A stretch of DNA of 28,987 bases from Prevotellaceae bacterium UBA2744 (GTDB lineage Bacteria; Bacteroidota; Bacteroidia; Bacteroidales; Bacteroidaceae): assembly GCA_002353575.1 (NCBI GenBank), contig DEJQ01000029.1, positions 1 to 28,987 on the forward strand. The letters run 5' to 3'. Position numbers and translations under genes: made by a program. The notes under the pieces were generated by a model. That model had not been told where the DNA came from. It made no database searches and was given only the letters and a program-made list of their open reading frames with translations. The first letter of the stretch is position 1; every line of letters starts with the position of its first letter. Shown piece by piece: positions 17,071-25,391 of the stretch.

Positions 17071-18228
17071 ATGTTAAGCAAACTTCCCATTGATAAATTC
17101 CGCACGCTGCGCACTCCTTTCTATTATTACGATGCAAACCTGCTGCGGCAGACCCTACATACCATCAACGACGAAGCAGGTAAATACCCAGGTTATCATG
17201 TACACTATGCCGTAAAGGCAAATGCCAACCTGAAGGTATTGCGTGTGATAAACGATGCAGGACTGGGCATTGACTGCGTGAGCGGCGGCGAGATTGAACA
17301 AGTGCTGAAAGCTGGTTTCCCTGCCGACAAGATTGTCTTCGCAGGTGTGGGCAAAAGCGACTGGGAGATAGAATTGGGCATAGACAGCGGAATATTCTGC
17401 TTCAACGTAGAGAGTATTCCTGAACTTCAGATTATCAATCAGATTGCAGTACAGAAAGGGAAGAAAGCGAATGTATGTTTCCGCATAAATCCTAATGTAG
17501 GTGCACATACCCATGCTAATATAACCACCGGACTTGCCGAAAATAAATTCGGCATTGCTATGGACGACATGGAGGGTGTCATCTCACTGGCTAAGCAGAT
17601 GAGCGGCATCGAGTTTAAGGGACTCCATTTCCATATCGGTTCGCAGATTCTGGAGATGGACGATTTCATAGCTCTTGCAAACAGAATAAACGAACTGCAG
17701 GACAGACTCGAAGCACGAGGAATATTCTGTGAGATTATCAACGTAGGCGGCGGACTGGGTATCGACTACAACAATCCTGAGGCTAACCCGGTTCCGAATT
17801 TCCGCGATTACTTTGCCACATACCACAACCATCTGCAACTGCGCCCCGGACAATCAGTTCACTTTGAACTAGGCCGCTCTGTAGTGGGTCAGTGCGGAAT
17901 GCTCATCACAAAGGTTAACTTCGTAAAACAAGCCACCTACAAACAATTTGCAATCGTAGATGCAGGTATGACCGACCTGATTCGGCCTGCACTCTACGAT
18001 GCTCACCATAAGGCTGTCAACCTGACCAGTAAGGGTGAGAAAGAGACTTACGATCTCGTCGGTCCTATCTGCGAGTCTTCGGATGTCTTCGATAAGGATA
18101 TACAACTCTCAGCAGTGAGTCGTGGCGACCTGATAGCACTGCTCTCAGCAGGTGCCTATGGCGAAATTATGGCTTCAGGCTATAACTGCCGCCGTCTGCC
18201 CGAGGGATATATATCTGACGAACTATAG
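17071..18228 (+). CDS. lysA: diaminopimelate decarboxylase
   Basis: The 385-residue PLP enzyme of the alanine racemase-like fold has the Schiff-base lysine K49 in HYAVKAN. It also has HFHIGSQ (186-192), the phosphate-binding GGGLGIDY (226-233), and the C-terminal CESSDVF and GAYGEIMASGYN motifs that close the active site. It converts meso-diaminopimelate to L-lysine, the last step of the pathway begun by the adjacent aspartate kinase. Confidence 0.95.
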   Translation: MLSKLPIDKFRTLRTPFYYYDANLLRQTLHTINDEAGKYPGYHVHYAVKANANLKVLRVINDAGLGIDCVSGGEIEQVLKAGFPADKIVFAGVGKSDWEIELGIDSGIFCFNVESIPELQIINQIAVQKGKKANVCFRINPNVGAHTHANITTGLAENKFGIAMDDMEGVISLAKQMSGIEFKGLHFHIGSQILEMDDFIALANRINELQDRLEARGIFCEIINVGGGLGIDYNNPEANPVPNFRDYFATYHNHLQLRPGQSVHFELGRSVVGQCGMLITKVNFVKQATYKQFAIVDAGMTDLIRPALYDAHHKAVNLTSKGEKETYDLVGPICESSDVFDKDIQLSAVSRGDLIALLSAGAYGEIMASGYNCRRLPEGYISDEL

Positions 18229-18247
18229 TCCGGTTACAATTTGTGTG

Positions 18248-18272
18248 TGGGGGGATGCAAATATCCTCTCCA
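18248..18272 (+). terminator. possible weak hairpin after lysA
   Basis: TGGGGGGA (18248-18255) can pair with TCCTCTCCA (18264-18272) through several G-C and two G-U pairs. No long T-run follows directly, so this is only a weak candidate for ending the his-lys transcript before the GH2 gene. Confidence 0.25.
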
Positions 18273-18328
18273 CCACTCCTTCAACTCTTTCTACACAACA
18301 ATCAAAAACACAACATGAAGAACTCTCT

Positions 18329-20782
18329 ATGAAAAAGATTATTTCTATGAAAAAGAATATTGTACTAACCTCACTATTCCTTCTCCTTTGTTTTCTTTCA
18401 AAGGCAGAGCATCGTACGTGCATCGACTCAGAGTGGCAGTTTTTCTATGGTGACGGAAGTAGTGCCACAACCGACATATCAGTTACATCTGCTTGGCGAC
18501 ATCTCGACCTGCCTCATGACTGGAGTATTGAAACCGAGGCAGCGGATAGAGCTGGCGGAAATGTTGTGGGACCATTTTCATCAAAGAGTGTAGGCGGTTA
18601 CCAGACTGGTTTCACAGTTGGAGGCGAAGGTTGGTACTATAAATCCCTTGTGTTCACAAAGCAGGACTTGCTCGACAGACATCTGGAACTCTACTTCGAA
18701 GGAGCATATAATCAGGCAGACATATATCTGAATGGCATCCATATATATACTAATGTGTATGGATATCAGAGTTTCCGCGTAAACATAACAGATCGGGTAC
18801 AAGAAGGTACAAACCATCTGCTTGTACAGGTTCGCAATGAAGGCAACAACACCCGATGGTATGCCGGCAGCGGAATCTATCGCCATGTATGGTTGCTCCG
18901 TTCTGCATCTCTTTATGCCGATCCTTGGGATACCTTTATCAAAAGTGAAGATTCGCGGATTGTACTTTCCTCTACCATCCATAACGATTCTCCGATGCGT
19001 CGCAAAGCTGACATTATCATCAATATAAAGGATGCGACAGGAAAGACTGTCCAGAGCAAGACCGTAAGGGCAATCCTGGGTGGCAGAACCCAGGATGTAA
19101 AGTGTGCCATGACTGTTCCGAATCCTCAATTATGGAGTCTGAACAACCCATATATGTATAGGGCGGAAATCATCACAACCGACCGACAGAGCGACCTTTC
19201 CGATACCCTCATCACACGTTTTGGAATTCGCAAACTGCATTTCTCGGCAAAGGATGGATTCCTGCTCAACAACGCCCCCACTCTGCTTCGAGGCGGTTGC
19301 ATTCACCATGACAACGGATTGCTTGGGGCTGCCGCCTACGATGCTGCCGAACTGCGCAAACTCAAACTGCTGCAGGCACAGGGATATAATGCAATCCGGT
19401 GCAGTCACAACCTGCCCAGTGAAAATCTCCTGAACCTATGCGACTCACTCGGCATACTTGTCATCGATGAGTCGTTCGACCAGTGGCACAGAAAGAAAAA
19501 CACAGAAGACTATCATCGTTTCTTCCGCGAGCACAGTATTCCGGACCTGCAGACAATGATTCGTCGCGACCGGAATCACCCATCTGTCATCATGTGGTCG
19601 ATCGGCAATGAGATTCCAGGACGAATAGAACCTGCAGGTATAGGTATAGCAGAACGTCTGCGCAAAACAATCCTTCAGCTCGACACGACCCGTCCGATAA
19701 CAGCTGCCATCTGCAGTTGGGACGAAGGAGACGAATGGAACAGTGCCGGACATGGTTGGGATATACAGGACGAAAAGGCATTTCTCTCGCTCGATGTGGG
19801 TGGGTATAACTATCTCTACGATAAATATGAACACGATCACGGCACACACCCCAACCGGGTTATGTTCGGAGCAGAGAGCTATCCGAAACATGCTTCACAA
19901 AACTGGGATTTAGTAGAGCGTCTGCCTTATGTAATCGGTGACTTCGTATGGACAGCTATGGACTATCTGGGCGAAGCCGGCATCGGCAGTGCTTCATTCC
20001 GCGCAGAGGGCAACCAATCTATGTTTCAGCCTTGGCCTTGGTACAATGGTTGGTGTGGTGACATAGACCTTATCGGACAGAAGAAACCCCAAAGCTATTA
20101 TCGCGATGTGGTTTGGCATCGCAGCCCTATCACTATGGCAACAGCCCGTCTGGTTCCAGAAGGGCAACACGAGAGTATCTCATGGTGGGGCTGGCAACTG
20201 GAACAACAGAGCTGGACCTATCCCGAACTGCCTGCCGGCACTCTTCTTCGAGCCAATGTATATTCATGTGCTCCGAAGGTGCGACTCTACCTTAACGACA
20301 GTATCATAGGCGAACAACCCACATCCAGCACTTACCATGCTGGATTCATCGTGCCTTTCCACAGGGGTACACTCCGGGCAGTGAACCTCGATTCTAACGG
20401 AAAGGAAATAAGCGGTGAAACCTTCGTTCTTGAAACAGCAGGCAAACCCTCTGACCTACGCCTAACGAGCGACAAAGAACAACTGCAGGCTACTGGTACA
20501 GACTTGGCTTATGTCACTATAGAACTGACCGATGCCGCAGGTCGTGTACTCACTTGCGACAGCGACAGGCGCATTCGTATCTCAGTCGAGGGTGCAGGAA
20601 CTCTCCTCGCCTCCGGCAATGCCTCGCCTAACGATATGTCCAGTTTCCGTTCTCCATCGCCACGACTCTATAATGGGCGTGCTCTCGCTATCATCAAAAG
20701 CAGCAGACATCCGGGCGAAATACTCGTGAAGGTTGAAGCCGACGGACTTCCGACTACGATAAAACACTTGACAAACAAATAA
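18329..20782 (+). CDS. secreted glycoside hydrolase family 2 protein
   Basis: From the ATG at 18329 the product is 817 residues. A second ATG at 18347 is also possible. It has a Sec signal peptide ending near CFLSKA, then a sugar-binding jellyroll (about 30-190, with YFEGAYNQADIYLNG), an immunoglobulin-like domain, and a TIM barrel with IRCSHNLPS. The acid/base is E428 in SIGNE and the nucleophile E516 in FGAESYP. A DUF4982-like domain (about 610-690) and a final Ig-like domain (with EGAGTLLASGNASP) complete it. These features fit a GH2 exo-glycosidase such as a beta-galactosidase, acting in the periplasm or at the cell surface; specificity cannot be read. The frame is open back into lysA, but those codons are not used because the signal peptide starts here. 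Confidence 0.9.
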   Translation: MKKIISMKKNIVLTSLFLLLCFLSKAEHRTCIDSEWQFFYGDGSSATTDISVTSAWRHLDLPHDWSIETEAADRAGGNVVGPFSSKSVGGYQTGFTVGGEGWYYKSLVFTKQDLLDRHLELYFEGAYNQADIYLNGIHIYTNVYGYQSFRVNITDRVQEGTNHLLVQVRNEGNNTRWYAGSGIYRHVWLLRSASLYADPWDTFIKSEDSRIVLSSTIHNDSPMRRKADIIINIKDATGKTVQSKTVRAILGGRTQDVKCAMTVPNPQLWSLNNPYMYRAEIITTDRQSDLSDTLITRFGIRKLHFSAKDGFLLNNAPTLLRGGCIHHDNGLLGAAAYDAAELRKLKLLQAQGYNAIRCSHNLPSENLLNLCDSLGILVIDESFDQWHRKKNTEDYHRFFREHSIPDLQTMIRRDRNHPSVIMWSIGNEIPGRIEPAGIGIAERLRKTILQLDTTRPITAAICSWDEGDEWNSAGHGWDIQDEKAFLSLDVGGYNYLYDKYEHDHGTHPNRVMFGAESYPKHASQNWDLVERLPYVIGDFVWTAMDYLGEAGIGSASFRAEGNQSMFQPWPWYNGWCGDIDLIGQKKPQSYYRDVVWHRSPITMATARLVPEGQHESISWWGWQLEQQSWTYPELPAGTLLRANVYSCAPKVRLYLNDSIIGEQPTSSTYHAGFIVPFHRGTLRAVNLDSNGKEISGETFVLETAGKPSDLRLTSDKEQLQATGTDLAYVTIELTDAAGRVLTCDSDRRIRISVEGAGTLLASGNASPNDMSSFRSPSPRLYNGRALAIIKSSRHPGEILVKVEADGLPTTIKHLTNK

Positions 20783-20846
20783 TCTGCATTTCCCAAATAC
20801 ATACTTCTATAAATATCAAAACAACAAAACTATATAATTAACTATT

Positions 20847-21797
20847 ATGAAAAAAATCCTCACACTCGTCATCGGCGTAATGGTTTCTGTTGCTGCTATG
20901 GCACAATCGAAAGTCTATTTCACAAAAGACATCACACCCGAATCGCTCGTAAAAATCTACAAGGCACTTGACCGTGAAGCTGAAGGCAGAGTAGCCGTTA
21001 AGATTTCCACCGGCGAAGGTGGCAACCAGCACTATCTGCGCCCTACCCTCATTCGTAAGTTGGTAGAAGAGGTTAACGGTACAATCGTAGAGTGCTGTAC
21101 TGCATATGGTGGTTCGCGTCAAGATCCAAAGAAACATTGGGAGACTATACACGAACATGGATTCGATTCTATCTTCGCAGTTGACATCATGGACGAATTC
21201 GGCGAGATTCGCATTCCTGTAAAGGACCAGAAACACATTAAGTACGACATCGTAGGCGAACACCTTGCAAATTATGATTTCATGATTAACCTTGCACACT
21301 TCAAAGGACATGCAATGGGCGGTTTCGGCGGTGTGCTGAAGAATGCCAGCATCGGAGTAGCATCTACTGCCGGCAAGGCATACATCCACTCTCATGGTGT
21401 CACGGCCGATTCAAAGGAATGCTGGAAGTACACTCAGCCACAGGACGCTTTCCTGGAATCTATGGCAGCTGCGGCTCAGGCTGTACACGAATATTTCGAC
21501 GGAGGTGAAAACATCCTATACATCAACGTAATGAACAATATGTCGGTAGATTGCGACTGCGACGGCCATCCTGCAAAACCTGAACTCAAGGATATGGGTA
21601 TCATGGCCTCGCTCGACCCGGTAGCCGTTGACCAAGCATGTCTCGATATGGTATTCAACCACAAGGCATCTGATGGAGACAACGAAAAACCGCTCATCGC
21701 CCGCATCAACCGTCAACACGGCACTTACATCACAGACTATGCTGAGAAGATAAAGCTTGGTAGCAAGAAATACAAGCTGATCAACCTCGATAAATAA
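20847..21797 (+). CDS. DUF362 family protein with Sec signal peptide
   Basis: The 316-residue product has a clear signal peptide (MKKILTLVIGVMVSVAAMAQ), then the DUF362 core. Visible segments are RVAVKISTGEGGNQHYLRP, VECCTAYGGSR, INLAHFKGHAMGGFGG, VDCDCDGHPAKPELKDMGIMASLDPVAVDQACLDM. Many DUF362 proteins carry a C-terminal ferredoxin, but this one does not, although cysteine pairs remain (CC in VECCTAY and C-x-C in DCDCDG). The function of the family is not settled; a metal or Fe-S role is inference. It is 29 bp upstream of the TonB receptor and heads the run ending in tatAC. Confidence 0.85.
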   Translation: MKKILTLVIGVMVSVAAMAQSKVYFTKDITPESLVKIYKALDREAEGRVAVKISTGEGGNQHYLRPTLIRKLVEEVNGTIVECCTAYGGSRQDPKKHWETIHEHGFDSIFAVDIMDEFGEIRIPVKDQKHIKYDIVGEHLANYDFMINLAHFKGHAMGGFGGVLKNASIGVASTAGKAYIHSHGVTADSKECWKYTQPQDAFLESMAAAAQAVHEYFDGGENILYINVMNNMSVDCDCDGHPAKPELKDMGIMASLDPVAVDQACLDMVFNHKASDGDNEKPLIARINRQHGTYITDYAEKIKLGSKKYKLINLDK

Positions 21798-21826
21798 CGA
21801 TAAATTTAAATAACTATTGAAACTGT

Positions 21827-23677
21827 ATGAAATGCCTACTCATCGCTTCATTCCTTTCGCTGCCCCTGTTGGTTTCTGCCCAGCAGGATAGCCTGCAATT
21901 GCGCGAAGTCGTAGTGACTGGTACCCGCAACGAAATCGATGTTCGCCATCTGCCATTCACAGTTACGGTTATAGACCGCAATATACTCACCGAACAGCAG
22001 AAGCCCAACATCCTGCCTACATTGATGGAACAGGTACCCGGCATGATGATTACCAGCAGAGGCATGATGGGATATGGTGTTTCAGGTGGTGGCAGCGGAG
22101 GTATCAACCTGCGTGGCATCACAGGTGGCAGCGGTCAGATGCTTGTTCTAATTGATGGCCATCCGCAGTATCAGGGTATCTATTCCCATCCCATCTCAGA
22201 CAGTTATCAGACGATGATAGCAGAACGGGTTGAGGTACTTCGAGGACCAGCCTCAGTACTCTACGGAAGCAATGCCATGGGAGGAGTCATCAATATCGTT
22301 ACACGACAGATGAAGGACGATGGCAGCCACACCCATTTCAACTTGGGTGCCGGCAGTTGGGGAACTATCCAGGCTGAAGCGTCTAACCAATACCGTAATG
22401 GCCGTTTTTCCTCAACCATCGCTGCACAGTATGGTCGTACCGACAATCATCGTCCGCGCATGGGATTCGACCAAAGCAGTGTCTATGCCAAGATAGCCTA
22501 CGACCTTTCTGCCCACTGGCTCCTCTATGCCAATGCCGACATAACCCATTTCAATGCCTCTCATCCTGGCACTGAAGATAGTCCTCTGTACAATGGCGAC
22601 CAGTGGATTACCCGCGGAATGGCTTCGGCAGCACTCGAAAACAACTACGAACGTACAAGCGGTGGATTGAGTGTTTACTCCAACTTCGGCAGTCATAAAA
22701 TTGACGATGGAACCACCGACCCATCCAAGCCTACCGAACGCTTTTTCCGCTCGAAAGATAACCTCGCAGGTGTTTCCCTCTACCAAAGTGCACAACTATT
22801 CCAGGGCAACCGTCTCACTGTAGGATTCGACTGGCAGCATATCTATGGCAATGCCTGGTACATATCGAAGCTGACTGGCAACGAAGTGGCTACAACCAAT
22901 AAGCAGAGCGGCAAGTCGCATCGGAATGAATTTGCCGGTTATGCAGACTTCCGTCAGGACATAACCGAGTGGTTCACAGCAGATGCAGGACTACGTATAG
23001 ACCACCACAGTGTCACAGGCACCGAACTCATCCCGCAGGTAGGAGTTGTATTCCGTCCATTGTCCAGTGGCGAAATCAAAGCAATGGTAAGCAAGGGCTT
23101 CCGTAATCCTACCATGCGCGAGCTATACCTCTATCCACCTTCAAATGAAGAGCTGAAACCAGAACGACTTATGAACTATGAACTATCATGGCGTCACCGA
23201 TTCAGCCGAATCAGCTACGGAGCTAACTTCTTCTTCATCAAAGGCGACAATATGATTCAGACCATCAACCGCAAGAATGTGAACACAGGAGAAATACAGA
23301 ACTGCGGCATGGAACTTGAATTCGCCTGGCGCATCAGTCAAGTATTCTCACTCAATACGAATCATAGTTTCCTACACATGAAGAATAAGGTAGTTGCAGC
23401 ACCAGAATACAAAGGGTATCTGGCAGCCAACTGCAACTATAGGAAACTGAGTGCCATCGTGGGTCTGCAGTATATCAACGGACTCTATACAGAAGTGGGT
23501 ACAAACGAAAGCAAGGAAAATTTCCTTCTGCTCAACGCCACAGTAGGTTATCAGCTCACTCGCCACGCAAAACTCTGGCTCCGCGGTGAAAATCTCCTTG
23601 CCCAACGCTATGAAATCAATCGCGGCTATCCAATGCCACGCGCCACTTTCATGGCTGGAACAAACATAAACTTCTAA
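21827..23677 (+). CDS. TonB-dependent outer membrane receptor
   Basis: The 616-residue product has a signal peptide (MKCLLIASFLSLPLLVSA). It is followed by LREVVVTGTR, the usual start of the mature plug with its TonB box, a plug domain (to about residue 165, including GGINLRGITGG and LRGPASVLYGSNAMGGVINI) and a 22-strand-type barrel ending in aromatic F. It lacks the N-terminal carboxypeptidase-like domain of SusC proteins and has no SusD next to it, so it is of the BtuB/siderophore/metal-chelate class rather than a glycan importer. The substrate is not evident. Position in the operon suggests import of a ligand or cofactor used by the redox proteins encoded downstream. Confidence 0.9.
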   Translation: MKCLLIASFLSLPLLVSAQQDSLQLREVVVTGTRNEIDVRHLPFTVTVIDRNILTEQQKPNILPTLMEQVPGMMITSRGMMGYGVSGGGSGGINLRGITGGSGQMLVLIDGHPQYQGIYSHPISDSYQTMIAERVEVLRGPASVLYGSNAMGGVINIVTRQMKDDGSHTHFNLGAGSWGTIQAEASNQYRNGRFSSTIAAQYGRTDNHRPRMGFDQSSVYAKIAYDLSAHWLLYANADITHFNASHPGTEDSPLYNGDQWITRGMASAALENNYERTSGGLSVYSNFGSHKIDDGTTDPSKPTERFFRSKDNLAGVSLYQSAQLFQGNRLTVGFDWQHIYGNAWYISKLTGNEVATTNKQSGKSHRNEFAGYADFRQDITEWFTADAGLRIDHHSVTGTELIPQVGVVFRPLSSGEIKAMVSKGFRNPTMRELYLYPPSNEELKPERLMNYELSWRHRFSRISYGANFFFIKGDNMIQTINRKNVNTGEIQNCGMELEFAWRISQVFSLNTNHSFLHMKNKVVAAPEYKGYLAANCNYRKLSAIVGLQYINGLYTEVGTNESKENFLLLNATVGYQLTRHAKLWLRGENLLAQRYEINRGYPMPRATFMAGTNINF

Positions 23678-23690
23678 TCATAAGTTTCAA

Positions 23691-23739
23691 AACCTATAAT
23701 CGCAAATCGCAAACCTCTAACCAATAACCTCTAACTTCG
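23691..23739. repeat. heptanucleotide repeat, 7 units, upstream of the polyferredoxin gene
   Basis: Seven 7-bp units (AACCTAT, AATCGCA twice, AACCTCT, AACCAAT, AACCTCT, AACTTCG) run from 23691 to 23739. The run ends 5 bp before the ATG at 23745. All units begin AA, and several are C-rich variants of one another. Confidence 0.75.
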
Positions 23740-23744
23740 GACTA

Positions 23745-25316
23745 ATGCTAAAACTCGTACGTCGCATCCTTGCCCTATTCTTTTGGGTGGGCATCACAAT
23801 GCTCTTCCTGGATATCTCTGGCATATTCCGTACCTGGTTCTCTTGGATGAGCCATCTGCAGTTCATGCCCAGCGTCATGCGCCACGACCATGTAATCCTA
23901 CCGCTATTGCTGATTGCCACACTGCTACTGGGGCGCATCTACTGCTCCGTAATCTGTCCTACAGGCATATTGCAGGATTTATTCTCCTGGGTCGCAGGAT
24001 GGAAAGTATTCCGTCAGAAGCGCAAGACAGCCCTCTCCAATCGTTTCCACTACAGCGAACCTAAGCAGTGGTTGTGCATATGTATATTGGTACTATTCAT
24101 CATTATGACTATAGCAGGTTTCAATGCCATAACGGTTCTGATTGCACCATATAGTGCCTATGGAAGAATGGTCATAGCCCTGCTACGTCCACTCTACATC
24201 ATGCTCAATAACATACTTGCATCGTGGTCCGAGGCAAACGACAACTACCTGTTCTACACCATTGAACCGCAACAACTACCAGCTGTACTTCTATGGATTG
24301 CAGCTGCCTCCGCTCTCATCCTGCTGGTTCTTTCCCTGTTGGGCGGGCGTACTTACTGCAACACCATCTGTCCTGTTGGAACCATCCTCGGATTTCTGTC
24401 ACGCTATTCGTGGCTGCAAATCAATGTAGATGAAGACAAATGCATCAAATGCGGACTCTGTGAACGCAACTGCAAGGCATCCTGCATTAAGGTTTCCAAG
24501 GGTATGCCCGTTCACATCGACCATTCCCGCTGCGTGGTTTGCGGTAACTGTCAGCAGCTCTGTCCCAAGTCTGCCATTCGATACTCCCATCCTACATCAG
24601 CCATCAGCCATCAAACACCATCCAACTCAACCCTCTCTCGTCGCAGTTTCCTGACCGTCTCAGCATCAATGCTCACGGCTGCAGCCCTGAAAGCAGACGA
24701 AAAGACTACCGACGGCGGATTGGCAATAATCGAGGACAAAGAAATACCTATTAGAAATACACCTCTTACACCTCCTGGCTCACTTTCTGCCCGAAACCTG
24801 CAGCAGCACTGCACAGCCTGTCAGCTCTGCATAGCCCAGTGCCCTAACGGCATTCTTTCCCCATTACAGTCGTTCGATTCCTTCATGCAACCTGAGATGC
24901 AATATACCAAGGGCTATTGTCGTCCTGAGTGTACCGTCTGTGCCGATGTGTGTCCTACCGATGCCATCCGACCTATTACCATCGAAGATAAGACTGCAAT
25001 TCAGATTGGCCGTGCCGTATGGATTTCGAAAAACTGCATACCACTAACTGACGGAGTCACCTGCGATAACTGTGCCGTACACTGTCCTGCCGGAGCCATT
25101 CAGATGGTGCCAAAAGACAAGGGCTACACCTTCGATGCCGACTCTGCTCACTGGATAGATGAATACGGAAATGCAGCCGACCCTAAGACTACCCTTATGA
25201 TACCCGTAGTCAACACCGAGAAATGCATTGGATGCGGATCATGCGAATACCATTGTCCATCGCGTCCCTTTAGTGCCATCTACGTTGAAGGCAATGAAGT
25301 ACATAGGGAAGTGTAG
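23745..25316 (+). CDS. NapH-NapG-like membrane polyferredoxin with internal Tat signal
   Basis: The 523-residue product fuses two halves. Residues 1-280 resemble NapH/MauN quinol-oxidising proteins: membrane helices at about 5-25, 48-66, 108-130 and 179-199 (a further segment near 140-155), two GR-x-YC-xxx-CP motifs (C67/C71 and C205/C209), then two [4Fe-4S] motifs (C233-C243 and C263-C273). A twin-arginine motif SRRSFLT (R299-R300) with a following hydrophobic stretch (302-315) comes next. Residues 350-523 resemble NapG, with four cysteine clusters (C356-C366, C392-C403, C431-C447, C494-C504). The Tat arginines must be cytoplasmic, so the first two clusters face the cytoplasm and the last four the periplasm. 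Inferred role: pass electrons from menaquinol or cytosolic donors to a periplasmic acceptor, probably the aldo/keto reductase encoded next. Insertion would need Sec and the Tat proteins encoded downstream. Confidence 0.88.
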   Translation: MLKLVRRILALFFWVGITMLFLDISGIFRTWFSWMSHLQFMPSVMRHDHVILPLLLIATLLLGRIYCSVICPTGILQDLFSWVAGWKVFRQKRKTALSNRFHYSEPKQWLCICILVLFIIMTIAGFNAITVLIAPYSAYGRMVIALLRPLYIMLNNILASWSEANDNYLFYTIEPQQLPAVLLWIAAASALILLVLSLLGGRTYCNTICPVGTILGFLSRYSWLQINVDEDKCIKCGLCERNCKASCIKVSKGMPVHIDHSRCVVCGNCQQLCPKSAIRYSHPTSAISHQTPSNSTLSRRSFLTVSASMLTAAALKADEKTTDGGLAIIEDKEIPIRNTPLTPPGSLSARNLQQHCTACQLCIAQCPNGILSPLQSFDSFMQPEMQYTKGYCRPECTVCADVCPTDAIRPITIEDKTAIQIGRAVWISKNCIPLTDGVTCDNCAVHCPAGAIQMVPKDKGYTFDADSAHWIDEYGNAADPKTTLMIPVVNTEKCIGCGSCEYHCPSRPFSAIYVEGNEVHREV

Positions 25317-25391
25317 GAGTAAAAAAGTGAATAGTGAAAAATTCAAGTTACTGTATCGCAAACCAAAGATCATAGACCAATAATCATTACT

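Noticed and set aside
18152..18328. Upstream extension of the GH2 gene into lysA
   Set aside because: The ATG at 18329 starts a standard signal peptide; the longer version would place 59 unrelated residues before it and overlap lysA.
20783..20846. Cobalamin or other riboswitch upstream of the DUF362-TonB genes
   Set aside because: The gap is only 64 bp and AT-rich, with no B12-box-like or other recognisable aptamer sequence.
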